Source: Leptodactylus fallax
Lineage: Eukaryota > Chordata > Amphibia > Anura > Leptodactylidae
Direction of reading: 5' to 3'
NCBI GenBank assembly: GCA_947044405.1
Contig: CAMRHE010000067.1
Location: 4,958,501 to 5,022,500 of the forward strand
DNA: 64,000 nucleotides
Shown here: positions 13,238 to 23,202 of the stretch, piece by piece
How positions within the stretch are numbered: position 1 is the stretch's first letter
How the letters are laid out: each line of letters starts with the position of its first letter
Position numbers and translations under genes: made by a program
Notes under the pieces: model-generated
What the model saw: the letters and a program-made list of their open reading frames with translations, nothing else
Databases searched by the model: none
Told to the model about the DNA's origin: nothing

Positions 13238-13626
13238 TAGAGATTAGCGAAGTATTCAAAAATTCGATTTGGCAACTTCGCCAAATTTCGCGATATGATT
13301 CTATTCGATCCGAATTAATTTGCGGCGAATAAACAGCTATTTCCTGTCTGCAGAGAGCCGGGGTGGGCGGCAAAATGGCGGAAGCCCTTGGATGCCGCAG
13401 TCATGTCTCTCTCTCTCCAGCACGGACAACTTTTATTCATGTGGCAGGATCTGCTAACAAGCAAAGACACCCCTACCCAATCACATCACTACAGAACACC
13501 ATGTAACCATCCTTACTAAATATTTGTTACCGCAAAGCATCAGGATATCCAGATTCCATGTGAATCGAATATTTCCTGAAATTCGGATCGAATTCCACTT
13601 CTGCAGCTTCGATTCGCTCATCACTA
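13238..13626. mobile_element. hAT-like MITE, 389 bp
   Basis: The ends are TAGAGATTAGCGAA on the left and TTCGCTCATCACTA on the right (reverse complement TAGTGATGAGCGAA). They are flanked by a near-perfect 8-bp duplication: CTCAGTAT at 13230-13237 and GTCAGTAT at 13627-13634. An 8-bp duplication with TAG-starting ends fits the hAT superfamily. The outer 60 bases at each end are rich in TTCG and CGAA. There is no coding capacity. Confidence 0.7.
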
Positions 13627-13799
13627 GTCAGTATGACTGAATGATATCAATTTAATCTACTCCAAAATGTCAATGGTATTTGTAGCAACAAGTAAAATGT
13701 AACATCATAAAACATCACAAAAAAAGAAATCCTAAAATCAAAAAAGTGCATAAACACAAACTAAATTATTCTCAAGCCTTTAAGGAAATGTATGGGTTG

Positions 13800-14270
13800 C
13801 ATGGAGACCCAGAAGATGGAGACCCTGTCAGCTTAAAAACCGGTTAAACACGGAAACCTGTGGATCTCATAGGCTATAATGGGCTCCGCCGGGTTTCTGC
13901 CCAGTTTCCACCGGTTTTATACTGAAACCAGTGGAGAGAAAAGTTCTCCTTGCTGGAGAAATGTTCTCGTTGTCGGATTCTGTGGAGAGTGAATCCAGCC
14001 TTAGGTTTTTACCGGCCCTGTGACAACCTTTTTGTAACGGCCGTCATGTGGTCATTTTAATGACGTTGTCAGTGAATAAGCCTTTTCACATGTCTGTTTT
14101 TTTTTTTTTTTTTGACAAACTATTTTTTACATTTTCCCTGCCCATAGACATTCGTGGGTTTCAGAATGGCTGTGTGACAGCCCTTTCAAAATAAGTGAAT
14201 ATGTCCCTTACATGGACTTGAACGGACTGACATTGCCTTTTCTCACGAACCCGTTGTGTGAATATAGCCT
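13800..14270. repeat. Dispersed repeat cluster
   Basis: Two related pieces: 'cataggctataatgggctccgccgggtttc' to 'gagtgaatccagcctta' (about 13830-14005), and a following piece to about 14270. Blocks around 'ctattatagtctatggg' recur at 20900 and 42400. A T run lies at 14098-14113. Confidence 0.5.
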
Positions 14271-14274
14271 TAGG

Positions 14275-14580
14275 GCCTGTTTACATGGCGGAAAGTGAAG
14301 AGGAATTTGAGGTGGACGTCCGCTTTTCTGTGTCTTTTACTCATTGATTTGGCTTAGATGAATGTGTCTCGTGCCGCGGGTTCTGCAGCTTAATCAGCCA
14401 CGGAATCCACAGCAAGATCGCACAGTGTGCTTGTTTTTTCAGTGACCTGCTTCAGTCTCTGCCTCCAATTGGATACAATGGGAAGCAGATTCAGGAGGGA
14501 AATTGGCGCTGACTTTGAGGTGGAACCCGCTTCAAAATATGCGCCAAATTCTGCCATGTGAATGGCATCAGCTTAGACCA
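14275..14580. repeat. Dispersed repeat (GAAGAGGAATTTGAGG family)
   Basis: It opens 'acatggcggaaagtgaagaggaatttgaggtgg' and closes 'aattctgccatgtgaatggc', parallel to the copy at 1386-1630. Confidence 0.65.
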
Positions 14581-15290
14581 GTGATTTAGTATTTTATACA
14601 TACAAAGTAGCTAAACAGAATATACAAATGATACGACAAAGTAATCTATTGGCCAGGCTAATACAGTATCAATTGATCACGTGGAATATTATAATTATTA
14701 CGCTGTTATTATGTTACTAATGACTTACTGGGAAAATACTACGCAAATTATTATCTTTTCTGATAAATGAGGTATCAGAATGACTAGTCAGAGTTTATAA
14801 CCCTGCCTTTGATAATTTCACATAACAACTATTTACAGCCCCTTCCAGTAAATCATTCACATCTGAGGGTATTTTATTTCAGTCACTATAAGGAAAATAG
14901 GAAACAGACAACATATATATCAAGAGGGTTATCAACAGGGTTACAGAAGAGACAGAGGTCAGGACCAAACCGTATCTAGAATGCTGTGTAAGAGTTTCAA
15001 CATAAATCCATACTATACTGAAGGCTAAGTAAACATCACAGGCATCGCATTGCTACATTGTTTGTACTATTAACAGTTTTTAATAACTGCATTTTCCAGT
15101 GGGATTTTTTTTTATTATTATTATATATTTTTTTTTTTAATAAAGAGGCTGACTGATTCCTCACCAGTGCTGTTCGGATGCTTGCCTGTTCCCCCCCGGT
15201 CTATCTACATTCTGGTTCCATCTCAACATACAGAAAATACCAGTTAGTGCCTCAGCCAATAAAGGGAGATTATTCTACAATTTCCAAATA
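14581..15290. other. Gene-free stretch, partly unique-looking
   Basis: From about 14690 to 14910 the sequence shows no repeat signature and carries homeodomain-like ATTA and AAATTATT motifs; it is a weak candidate for a conserved non-coding element. The rest is AT-rich, with T runs near 15115-15140. Confidence 0.35.
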
Positions 15291-15295
15291 TGCCT

Positions 15296-15498
15296 CTGTT
15301 ATCCAGCTTGGGAGCCCCATTTTCATGTAAATCACTATTTTATTCAATTGCAAATGAGGGGAAAAGTGCTTTGTCCTCAAGTCTAAAGCTGAGACGAAAG
15401 GCTAGACAAGCTAAGACATTCCACTAAGCACTTCCCTCATTTGCATAGCAATAAACAGTGATTTACATGAAAATGGGGCTCCAAGGCTGAATAACTAA
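15296..15498. mobile_element. Hairpin MITE
   Basis: Bases 15310-15372 and 15424-15484 are strongly matched inverted arms (GGAGCCCCATTTTCATGTAA), including an octamer-like ATGCAAATGAGG in each. The pairing extends outward to 'ttatccagctt' and 'aaggctgaataa'. There is no open frame. Confidence 0.75.
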
Positions 15499-15499
15499 T

Positions 15500-16030
15500 G
15501 CTATGTTCACATCTGCGCCTGGTACCGGCCCGCTGTGAATCCATATAAAAAAACAACAGATTTGTCAAAAAAATTGTCACAAATGGTTACACAGCACATA
15601 CCATAATCCGTTTTTTGTGATGGATTATTCAATGGGTGTCCATCAAAAAAAGTGTCCGTTTGTGTCCGTTTTTGACAGATCTGTTTTTTTTTTCCTTTTT
15701 CATTCTGAGCATGTACAGAGAATAATTAAGAGGGGAAAACAGACACAAACAGATTAATATCAGTTGGTAATCCGGTTGTGTCCGCCGTCCATAGACCTCA
15801 ATGTTAAAAAAAAATTGGACGGAGCAAAAGTGTTGCAAGTCCGAGTTTTGTCTCCGTCTAAAAGAGCGGATACACGGCAGAAATGCTCCAAACGCACACC
15901 AGCGGATGGTTTTAAAAACCCATGGAAATCAATGGTTTTTTTAAATGACCTGTTCTGATCATTTTTTATGATCTTTAGACAAAAACGGATTCCATGCAAA
16001 GAGAACAATGCAGATGTGAACCCAGTCTGA
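15500..16030. mobile_element. Non-autonomous repeat with short inverted ends
   Basis: It starts ATGTTCACATCTGCG and ends GCAGATGTGAACCCAGTC, which are reverse complements. The middle contains palindromic 'tgtccgtttgtgtccgttttt' and 'cggatt' blocks. It is a member of the large CpG-containing dispersed family in this window. Confidence 0.6.
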
Positions 16031-16112
16031 GGATTATTTGTAAAGTGCTGCGGAATATGATGGCGCTATATAAGTAAGCATAATAAATTAATAAATAAAT
16101 AAATAAAATATT
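16031..16112 (+). repeat. 3-prime tail of a V-SINE-like copy
   Basis: The block 'tgtaaagtgctgcggaatatgatggcgctatataagtaagc' followed by AATAAATA repeats matches the tails at 21865-21932 and 34615-34685. Only the tail is present. Confidence 0.7.
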
Positions 16113-17098
16113 TGGAAACTGTAGTATCCCCTCTAGTAGGTACTGGGATTAGGTTCATAACCAATTCACTGCTGATAGATTCCCTTTAATAGGCTGAGCC
16201 TGAATTTGCTGAGTGTCAAGAGGGGACCAGGAAGTAGAGATCATGCAGAGACACAAGAAGCATGAGAACAGCAGGGGAGCACAACAATGGATTTCACACA
16301 CACAGATGTGAAAAAAGCTTTAGGTTGAAGACCCACATTGCAAAAATACAGCATTTTACAGTACCTGCAAAGTGGATGGGATTGTGGCTAATCCCATGAA
16401 TATGCAATGAAGAATGCTGCGAAAAAACACAATGCGGTTGTGCTGCGTTTTTATTTTTGTAGCTTTTTTTTGTTTTGTCTCACTACATGTTGGCCTTAGC
16501 CTTAAACAGGATTCCCTTTATTCGGATGGCTATCCCAAGAAAGAATAGGACTATATTTTATTTGCTTTTTGATAGTTTTCTTCCCTGCAATTCCTTGTGA
16601 AACAATTCTACTTGTATAGTATCTTTGAAGCATCTAGTGCTAGCGTGTGGTGATTTATTTGTCAAGCAGTGTTAAGCATGTTTCTTATACTTCTAATTCT
16701 TCACCATTACATTTCATTGTTAAGGGGGTTAACTGCTTTTATAAAATTGCCTATCCTTAAAGGGATTGTCCAGTTTTAGCAAATAAATGTTATTGTTTAT
16801 GTGATGAAAACATTTTCCAAATACTTTCTGTATCAATTCCTCAGAATGACAGGTTACCTATATTCTACAGATCATTATAATTACAATGATACCAAATTTA
16901 TCTAGTGTTTTTTATGTTTTAATATCTTTACAAAAAGTCACCATATTCTGATACCTTTAACTTTTTTTACATTTCGGTATATGGGGCTGTCTAAGGCTTC
17001 TTTTTTGCATGGACAGATGTACTTTTTATTTATACCATTTCGGGGCATGTCTTTTTATTAAAATTTTTTGATGAGGCCATTTTTTCCTACTATGGCGC

Positions 17099-17102
<4 letters not shown>
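16113..17102. other. Gene-free stretch
   Basis: It contains an isolated MITE right end (GATAGATTCCCT-TTAA at about 16180-16191) and an isolated left end (TTAA at 16760 then AGGGATTGTCCAG). No genes are seen. Confidence 0.45.

Positions 17103-17146
<44 letters not shown>
17103..17146. repeat. (TA)n microsatellite
   Basis: About 22 TA dinucleotides end 11 bases before the left terminus of Tc1 element D, consistent with insertion of that TA-targeting element at a TA-rich site. Confidence 0.9.
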
Positions 17147-17149
<3 letters not shown>

Positions 17150-17157
17150 TGTATATA

Positions 17158-18806
17158 CAGTCATATGAAAAAGTTTGGGCACCCCTATTAATCTTAATCA
17201 TTTTTAGTTCTAAATATTTGGGTATTTGCAACAGCCATTTCAATTTGATATATCTAATAACTGATGGACACAGTAATATTTCAGGATTGAAATGAGGTTT
17301 ATTGTACTAACAAAAAATGTGCAATATGCATTAAACCAAAATTTGAGCGGTGCAAAAGTATGGGCACCTCAACAGAAAAGTGACATTAATATTTAGTAGA
17401 TCCTCCTTTTGCAAAAATAACAGCCTCTAGTCTCTTCCTGTAGCTTTTAATCAGTTCCTGGATCCTGGATGAAGGTATTTTTGACCATTCCTCTTTACAA
17501 AACAATTCCAGTTCAGTTAAGTTTGATGGTCGCCGAGCATGGACAGCCCGCTTCAAATTATCCCACAGATGTTCAATGATATTCAGGTCTGGGGACTGGG
17601 ATGGCCATTCCAGAACATTGTAATTGTTCCTCTGCACGAATGCCTGAGTAGATTTGGAGCTGTGTTTTGGATCATTGTCTTACTGAAATATCCATCCCCA
17701 GCGTAACTTCAAATTCGTCACTGATTCTTGTACATTATTCTCAAGAATCTGCTGATACTGAGTTGAATCCATGCGACCCTCAACTTTAACAAGATTCCCG
17801 GTGCCCGCATTGGCCACACAGCCCCAAAGCATGATGGAACCTCCACCAAATTTTACAGTGGGTAGCAAGTGTTTTTCTTGGAATGCTGTGTTTTTTTGAC
17901 GCCATGCATAACGCCTTTTTGTATGATCAAACAACTCAATCTTTGTTTCATCAGTCCACAGGACCTTCTTCCAAAATGAAGCTGGCTTGTCCAAATGTGC
18001 TTTTGCATACCTCAGGCGACTCTGTTTGTGGCGTGCTTTCAGAAACGTCTTCTTTCGCATCACTCTCCCATACAGCTTCTCCTTGTGCAAAGTGTGCTGT
18101 ATTGTTGACCGATGCACAGTGACACCATCTGCAGCAAGATGATGCTGCAGCTCTTTGGAGGTGGTCTGTGGATTGTCCTTGACTGTTCTCACCATTCTTC
18201 TTCTCTGCCTTTCTGATATTTTTCTTGGCCTGCCACTTCTGGGCTTAACAAGAACTGTCCCTGTGGTCTTCCATTTCCTTACTATGTTCCTCACAGTGGA
18301 AACTGACAGGTTAAATCTCTGAGACAACTTTTTGTATCCTTCCCCTGAACAACTATGTTGAACAATCTTTGTTTTCAGATCATTTGAGAGTTGTTTTGAG
18401 GAGCCCATGATGCCACTCTTCAGAGGAGATTCAAATAGGAGAACAACTTGCAATTGGCCACCTTAAATACCTTTTCTCATGATTGGATATACCTGGCTAT
18501 GAAGTTCAAAGCTCAGTGAGGTTACAAACCCAATTTTGTGCTTCAGTAAGTCAGTAAAAAGTAGTTAGGAGTATTCAAATCAATAAAATGATAAGGGTAC
18601 CCAAATTTTTGCACCGGTCAAATTTTGGTTTAATGCATATTGCACATTTTCTGTTAGTACAATAAACCTCATTTCAATCCTGAAATATTACTGTGTCCAT
18701 CAGTTATTAGATATATCAAATTGAAATGGCTGTTGCAAACACCCAAATATTTAGAACTAAAAATGATTAAGATTAATAGGGGTGCCCAAACTTTTTCATA
18801 TGACTG
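17158..18806 (-). mobile_element. Full-length Tc1/mariner transposon D, 1649 bp
   Basis: It is bounded by TA at 17156-17157 and 18807-18808. The ends open CAGTCATATGAAAAAGTTTG and are matched on the right. The terminal inverted repeats exceed 200 bp. Each has an outer 'aagtttgggcacccctatt'-like site and an inner 'gcaaaagtatgggcacc'-like site (near 17350 and 18600), again the IR/DR layout. The internal transposase has a single disabling change. Confidence 0.96.
17386..18408 (-). pseudogene. Tc1 transposase with one nonsense codon (340 codons)
   Basis: I chose the start MGSSKQLSND at 18406-18408, which gives the family-typical 340 codons; an upstream in-frame ATG at 18453 adds 15 unrelated residues. 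Visible parts are the paired-like DNA-binding region, a GRPRK motif at residues 59-63, D153 in WTDETK, the second D244 in DNDPKHS and E279 in PDLNIIEHLW, and the end FAKGGSTKY. Codon 243 is TAA (17680-17682), where relatives have glutamine (FQQDNDPKH), which fits a single CAA-to-TAA change. The stop falls immediately before the second catalytic residue. No frameshift is seen on either side. Confidence 0.93.
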
Positions 18807-18808
18807 TA

Positions 18809-19660
18809 TATGTGGTGACATCTGCCATAATATTACATCGAATGTCGGCAAGGGGTTACAGATAGGCACCAATTTTCCCATCTGGGCAAATGATCCACTA
18901 TACACAGGATGGGGGTAACTTGTATATTGGTGGGTGTCTGACAATTCAGGCCCATGCCAAGCAGGCCCCCATTTTCCTGATTGGTGGGGGCCTGAACAGT
19001 CAGATCTGGAAGTTATGCCCTATATCCATTAAATTAAAATTTTTACAAAAGCCTCTTTTTTTTCTTCTTTATTAATGAAAATGCAGATGTAGCACTGTTT
19101 AACTCGACTTTCTTCAGCGTGATAACGTTCTGTGCCGTGATATCCTATCTCAAAAGTCAAGAAAATCCATTGAAAACCCATCAAAAGAGTCGAGTTAACA
19201 CTCTGTGCCTTAGCCTAATTGCAGGCTACCATGTGTATTTTGCAGTCCGCAAACTAGTATTCATTGTTCTGCTTTTGTGAACGGTGTGTCATCAGTGTGT
19301 CTTCAGCATCAGTGCTGTATGTCTGCAAAAACGGACAGTATTGCTTCAGTGTGTCATCCTTATTTGCAGATCCACAAATACAGATGACACACTGAAGGAA
19401 AAAAAAACCCTGTGGGTAGCTAGGTAACTGTTCCACAAATACGGACGACACATGGAATACATCCGTGTGCTGGCTGTTGTTTTTGTAGTCTCCCATAGGC
19501 TTCTGTGGGCGAGTCCGTGCCGCAAACACTGAACAGAATAGGACCTGCTTCATATTTTGCGGTGCGGACTCAAGGCCTGCACATTGATCTGTGGAAATCA
19601 GGGTCGTGTGCATGTGCCCATAGAAATTAATGGGTCAGTTTGGTGATCTCGGCCATGGTT
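18809..19660. repeat. Dispersed repeats
   Basis: About 18885-19030 has inverted 'gggggcctgaacagtcagatc' and 'gtgtctgacaattcaggccc' pieces. About 19085-19660 is a CpG-containing repeat with 'acggac', 'cgcaaacactgaacagaataggacctg' and 'catgtgcccatagaaattaatggg', related to the blocks at 43860-44090 and 49470-49735. No host gene is seen. Confidence 0.5.
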
Positions 19661-20840
19661 GTCTGCAAGGGGCTATAGTGTTAGTAACACCTCATGAGTT
19701 ATGTTAACCTTTGCTACATCTGTATATATTACTGATACAGGAACTCTTACTCTAGGTCCAGAACAATGGCCAAACAGACCACTAAAACAGCGGACACATA
19801 CGGAGCCCGACGGACCCTATTATAGTTCGTTATTTAATATATATAGAACTGAAAGCACCGCAGAAAAACTTGTGTATGCAGGACTTTTCCGTCTGGCCAA
19901 TTTAGGCTGACACTAAAACGGAGTCTCCGAACAGAGATTCTGACACAGATGTGACCGTAGCCTAACATATACCGTGGAAACTGTTCTGAAAGGGACCATT
20001 TAGTTTTTTTGTAATGTCAATATGTCACAAGACGGACCATCTGTTAAAGTATCAACCGATATAACAGATAGGGCAACCTTTCTCTGATATGTAACTGATG
20101 AAATCATCATTTCAGATTGTGATGACTGAGCCGTAACACTGAAAAGCATCAAGTGTGTGTCTTATTGAAAGCAGATAAGACAGTAACCTGTTCAACTAAA
20201 TCTGGCCATACACAGCTCAATTTGCTGACAATCCAATCAGTGTTCTAATAACTTTCACTTCTGGCTGTTCCTACATTGCAAAATAGTTGGCATAATCAAA
20301 TCATTTTGGTTGTTGCAATCTTGTTGTAATCAGTAATGAAACAAAACCTCTACCAGTTAAAGAATGATGAGAAAAATTTCCACTGGTTGCAAGTGAATCA
20401 TTCAGTCCTATCCAAAAAAAAAAAAAACAAAACACAAAGAGGAATTTGTAAAAGAGTTACGAATTTTTGTGCAATTTTTTGAGCCCCCCCCCCCCCTTGC
20501 ACTGTCCAAAAAAGCGGGTGGGGTATGGGCAGGGCTTAGCGTGAATCAGTGAATCGATTATAGTTGAAATGTCCACCACCTCCTAGCTGACACAAATTTG
20601 CCTTTCTAGTGCATGGAGGGCTAGAAATGCACCTTATTCAGTAATAGGCATGTGCCTCTTAACGCTTTATGTTATACCTTATCCTTATCAAGACTGACAT
20701 ATGTAACACTATTCTCGAAGAATCTCCCTTATAATATTAAACAATAGTATTTTACGGTCAGATAGTTATCTTTACCGTGGTAGATAAAGCCAATAAATAT
20801 TTCATGCAGTAAGCCAACATCCACAGCTGTCCATGTCTCT
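19661..20840. other. Gene-free stretch
   Basis: No gene or clear element, apart from an A run near 20406 and a C run near 20486. Confidence 0.4.
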
Positions 20841-20845
20841 CAGGC

Positions 20846-21000
20846 TAGGGTCACTCCTGCACCTGCTCTCCGTTTGGGGATTCCGTCCACATGTCCACTT
20901 TTTCGGGTGGACCATTATAGTCTATGGGATCCGTGGGTTACTGCGGGTAACCGCTTTTTAAGAACGGAAACCCAAACGTTGGTGTGACCCTAGCGTCAGC
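20846..21000. mobile_element. Short non-autonomous element
   Basis: It begins GGCTAGGGTCAC and ends GTGTGACCCTAGC, near-perfect short inverted ends around a CpG-containing core with 'attatagtctatggg'. The same ends occur at 42276-42535. Confidence 0.6.
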
Positions 21001-21689
21001 ATATACATCTATCCATCAAGCATGTGATCTCCCACCTCTAATAAATTAAGGTACCCATACACATTAAGCTAAAGTTTATGAAAATGATAATTTCAACCAT
21101 AACAAGCAACCATTGGACGAAAGATCTTTGAAAGAACATTCCCAAAGTGTCACTGAACATGTATGGCCAATATGGACTATTTTGTTATTGTTGTTTAACC
21201 ATCAACCTACAGTACTTTTATGTAAAGTCGATGTCCGCCTTTAGAGCTCTCAGTCCAGAAATATATGCATCTTAGGGGTCTACAGCCTATAGAACATACA
21301 ATCTCCTTAGTGATGGGTGCAGTATATACGGATATATTCTCAAGTAGTAGCAATGCTATGGGGGATAGTACCTTGGTATATACGGCATCTGATAGAGCTA
21401 ATGTTAGTACTGTTTGTACCCTCTGTAAACGTCCAGATCTTTCACTCCTATAAACTGTCCCAGAAATAATAATTGCATTTTTCAGCTTGTGGTTATGGGT
21501 GATGGTACAATATGCTGACGGCTCGTACTTTCAGCTGCGCTCAACTTCCTTTTCGAGTCTCCTAAATTCCTGACAAAGCACAGAAGTGACAGAAGGACAG
21601 AAATGAACAAACAGGACAGGAGGACAAGGGTATCTATAGCAAATAAAAATAGACTAGATCTACCCAGTATATTATACTGACATATAGCC
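21001..21689. other. Gene-free stretch
   Basis: No exon-like sequence or recognised repeat. Confidence 0.4.
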
Positions 21690-21932
21690 TGGTCGAGATG
21701 CTGTATGTTGCCTTGCAGTACTGGAGTACTAGGTTCGAATACGACCAAAAACAAGGAGTCTGTATGTTCTCTCCGTGTTTGTGTGGGTTTCCTTCCACAA
21801 TCCAAAGACATACTGATAGGGGATTAAGATTGTGAGCCCTATATGGGACAGTGACTGACAATGTCTGTAAAGTGCTGCGGAATATGTAATATATTATATA
21901 AGTGAGCAAATAAATACTAAATAAATAAATCA
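21690..21932 (+). mobile_element. Diverged V-SINE-like copy
   Basis: A tRNA-like B box (AGGTTCGAATAC, 21731-21742) is followed by the conserved 'gtgtttgtgtgggtttcc...cacaatccaaagacatactg' domain and the 'tgtctgtaaagtgctgcggaatatg' tail with AAATAAAT repeats. The central domain matches the V-SINE superfamily (zebrafish DANA/Mermaid type). Relative to the copy at 34392, part of the central domain is deleted. Confidence 0.8.
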
Positions 21933-22083
21933 GCATCTGTACAGGGAGTGTACTGTGCCATGCTAGAGTGAGCTGGGGACCACCTGACTCAGGGACCCAC
22001 ATGGGGATTCACCTGTTCAAACTAATAAGGTCAAGAGAAATTGGGCAAATAAAGAGGTTAATGGGGTTTTCCAGGCTGAGGGG

Positions 22084-22510
22084 CATTTTGTATCACAAAG
22101 CATTATGGGAAAAGGAGCTGGGAAGCTCATGTGCCCTCTGTTGGATGTAACAGATCCTTAATTTGCTTTTGACTCACTGAGTCTTGAGACAGCAAATGGG
22201 ATTTTAGCCAAGCCAGTTTCACTTATCTGCATACAGCGCCGTTTCGGGATTTTTGTCCCTCATCAGTGCAGAGCAAAGTGAACTGGCTGGCTTTGTGGGA
22301 GGCAATGAGTGGCTTAGGGAAGGGAACATCTCTCCTTGAGGAGAGCACCAGTGAAGCAAATTGAGGATCTGTTACATCCAACAGAGGGCGCATGAGCTTC
22401 CCAGCTCCTTTTCCCATAATGCCTTGTGATATGTAGATGCTTAGTAGAGGGCAAAAGGCAATTCAAAACTCTACACACCTTCACTGGTGCTCTCCTCAAG
22501 GAGAGATACT
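22084..22510. repeat. Two nested inverted-repeat pairs (hairpin element)
   Basis: Bases about 22091-22158 and 22365-22434 are inverted copies ('attatgggaaaaggagctgg', 'ccctctgttggatgtaacag'). A second pair is 22330-22356 and 22479-22506 ('cttgaggagagcaccagtg'). It also contains 'gccgtttcgggatttttgtccctcatcag'. This suggests overlapping or duplicated MITEs. Confidence 0.75.
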
Positions 22511-22913
22511 CCTGTCCCTGAGGGGCATTTTGGTCATCAGGATAGGTTATCAGTATCAGATCGGAGGTAGTCCGATAGCCAGACCCAGCCCTGTACTGTC
22601 AGAGGGGGATATGGGGACTGAGGGACTGTACTGTCTATGGATGAGTACAGTTGGGGGCATTCCTCACAACCCAGCTAGACTGTCAAGAACGCCCTTCTGA
22701 CGGTCGACGGTGAAACCAAGACCACCGCTAGCTCCAGCCCCGGGGCACATAACGGGAAAGATGACAGTACGCTGAATTCAGCACACTGTCAGCTTTCTAG
22801 CGGTATGTAAAACCACATATACATGAGGACGTGAAAGGTCCTCTTTAATGGAAGTCTGTCACCAGTACCCAGCACATCAACCCAGCCCCACAGATAGATA
22901 GGTTAGAGTCACC

Positions 22914-22931
22914 TGAATCAAACAGTGTTTT
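22914..22931. repeat. L1 target-site duplication, left copy
   Basis: TGAATCAAACAGTGTTTT is identical to 28762-28779 and in the same orientation. On the element strand it starts AAAA, as expected when an L1 endonuclease nicks at a TTTT/A site. Confidence 0.93.
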
Positions 22932-22982
22932 CTCTTTCAATCAGTTTTATTAAGATTTTTATAAGGTCAGATTACAACATTC

Positions 22983-23003
22983 AAAAAAAAAAAAAAAAAA
23001 AAA
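22983..23003 (-). repeat. 21-base homopolymer in the L1 3-prime UTR
   Basis: A 21-base A run on the plus strand is a T run on the element strand, about 50 bases before the 3-prime end. It is not the poly(A) tail, which would appear as T on the plus strand. Confidence 0.9.
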
Positions 23004-23202
23004 GCATTATCGGATGCTCTACTGAAGTAGCTATAAGTCAAAATAAACATAGAATAAACAGGGTACTAATATGCAAGAAGATATGTTAGTTGTCTAAGAG
23101 TTGTTGGGTTGTTAGGCTAGAATAAGGAGGTTTATACGGGTATAAACAACAAGAAGTGACAGTAATATTAGTTATGATCTTCTGAGGGCGGCACAACCGG
23201 AT

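Noticed and set aside
15764..16008. Overlapping open frames in both strands
   Set aside because: They lie inside a non-autonomous repeat with inverted ends.
22983..23003. 21-base A run as the poly(A) tail of a plus-strand retrocopy
   Set aside because: It lies inside the minus-strand L1, whose boundaries are set by target duplications; there is no retrocopied sequence upstream of it.
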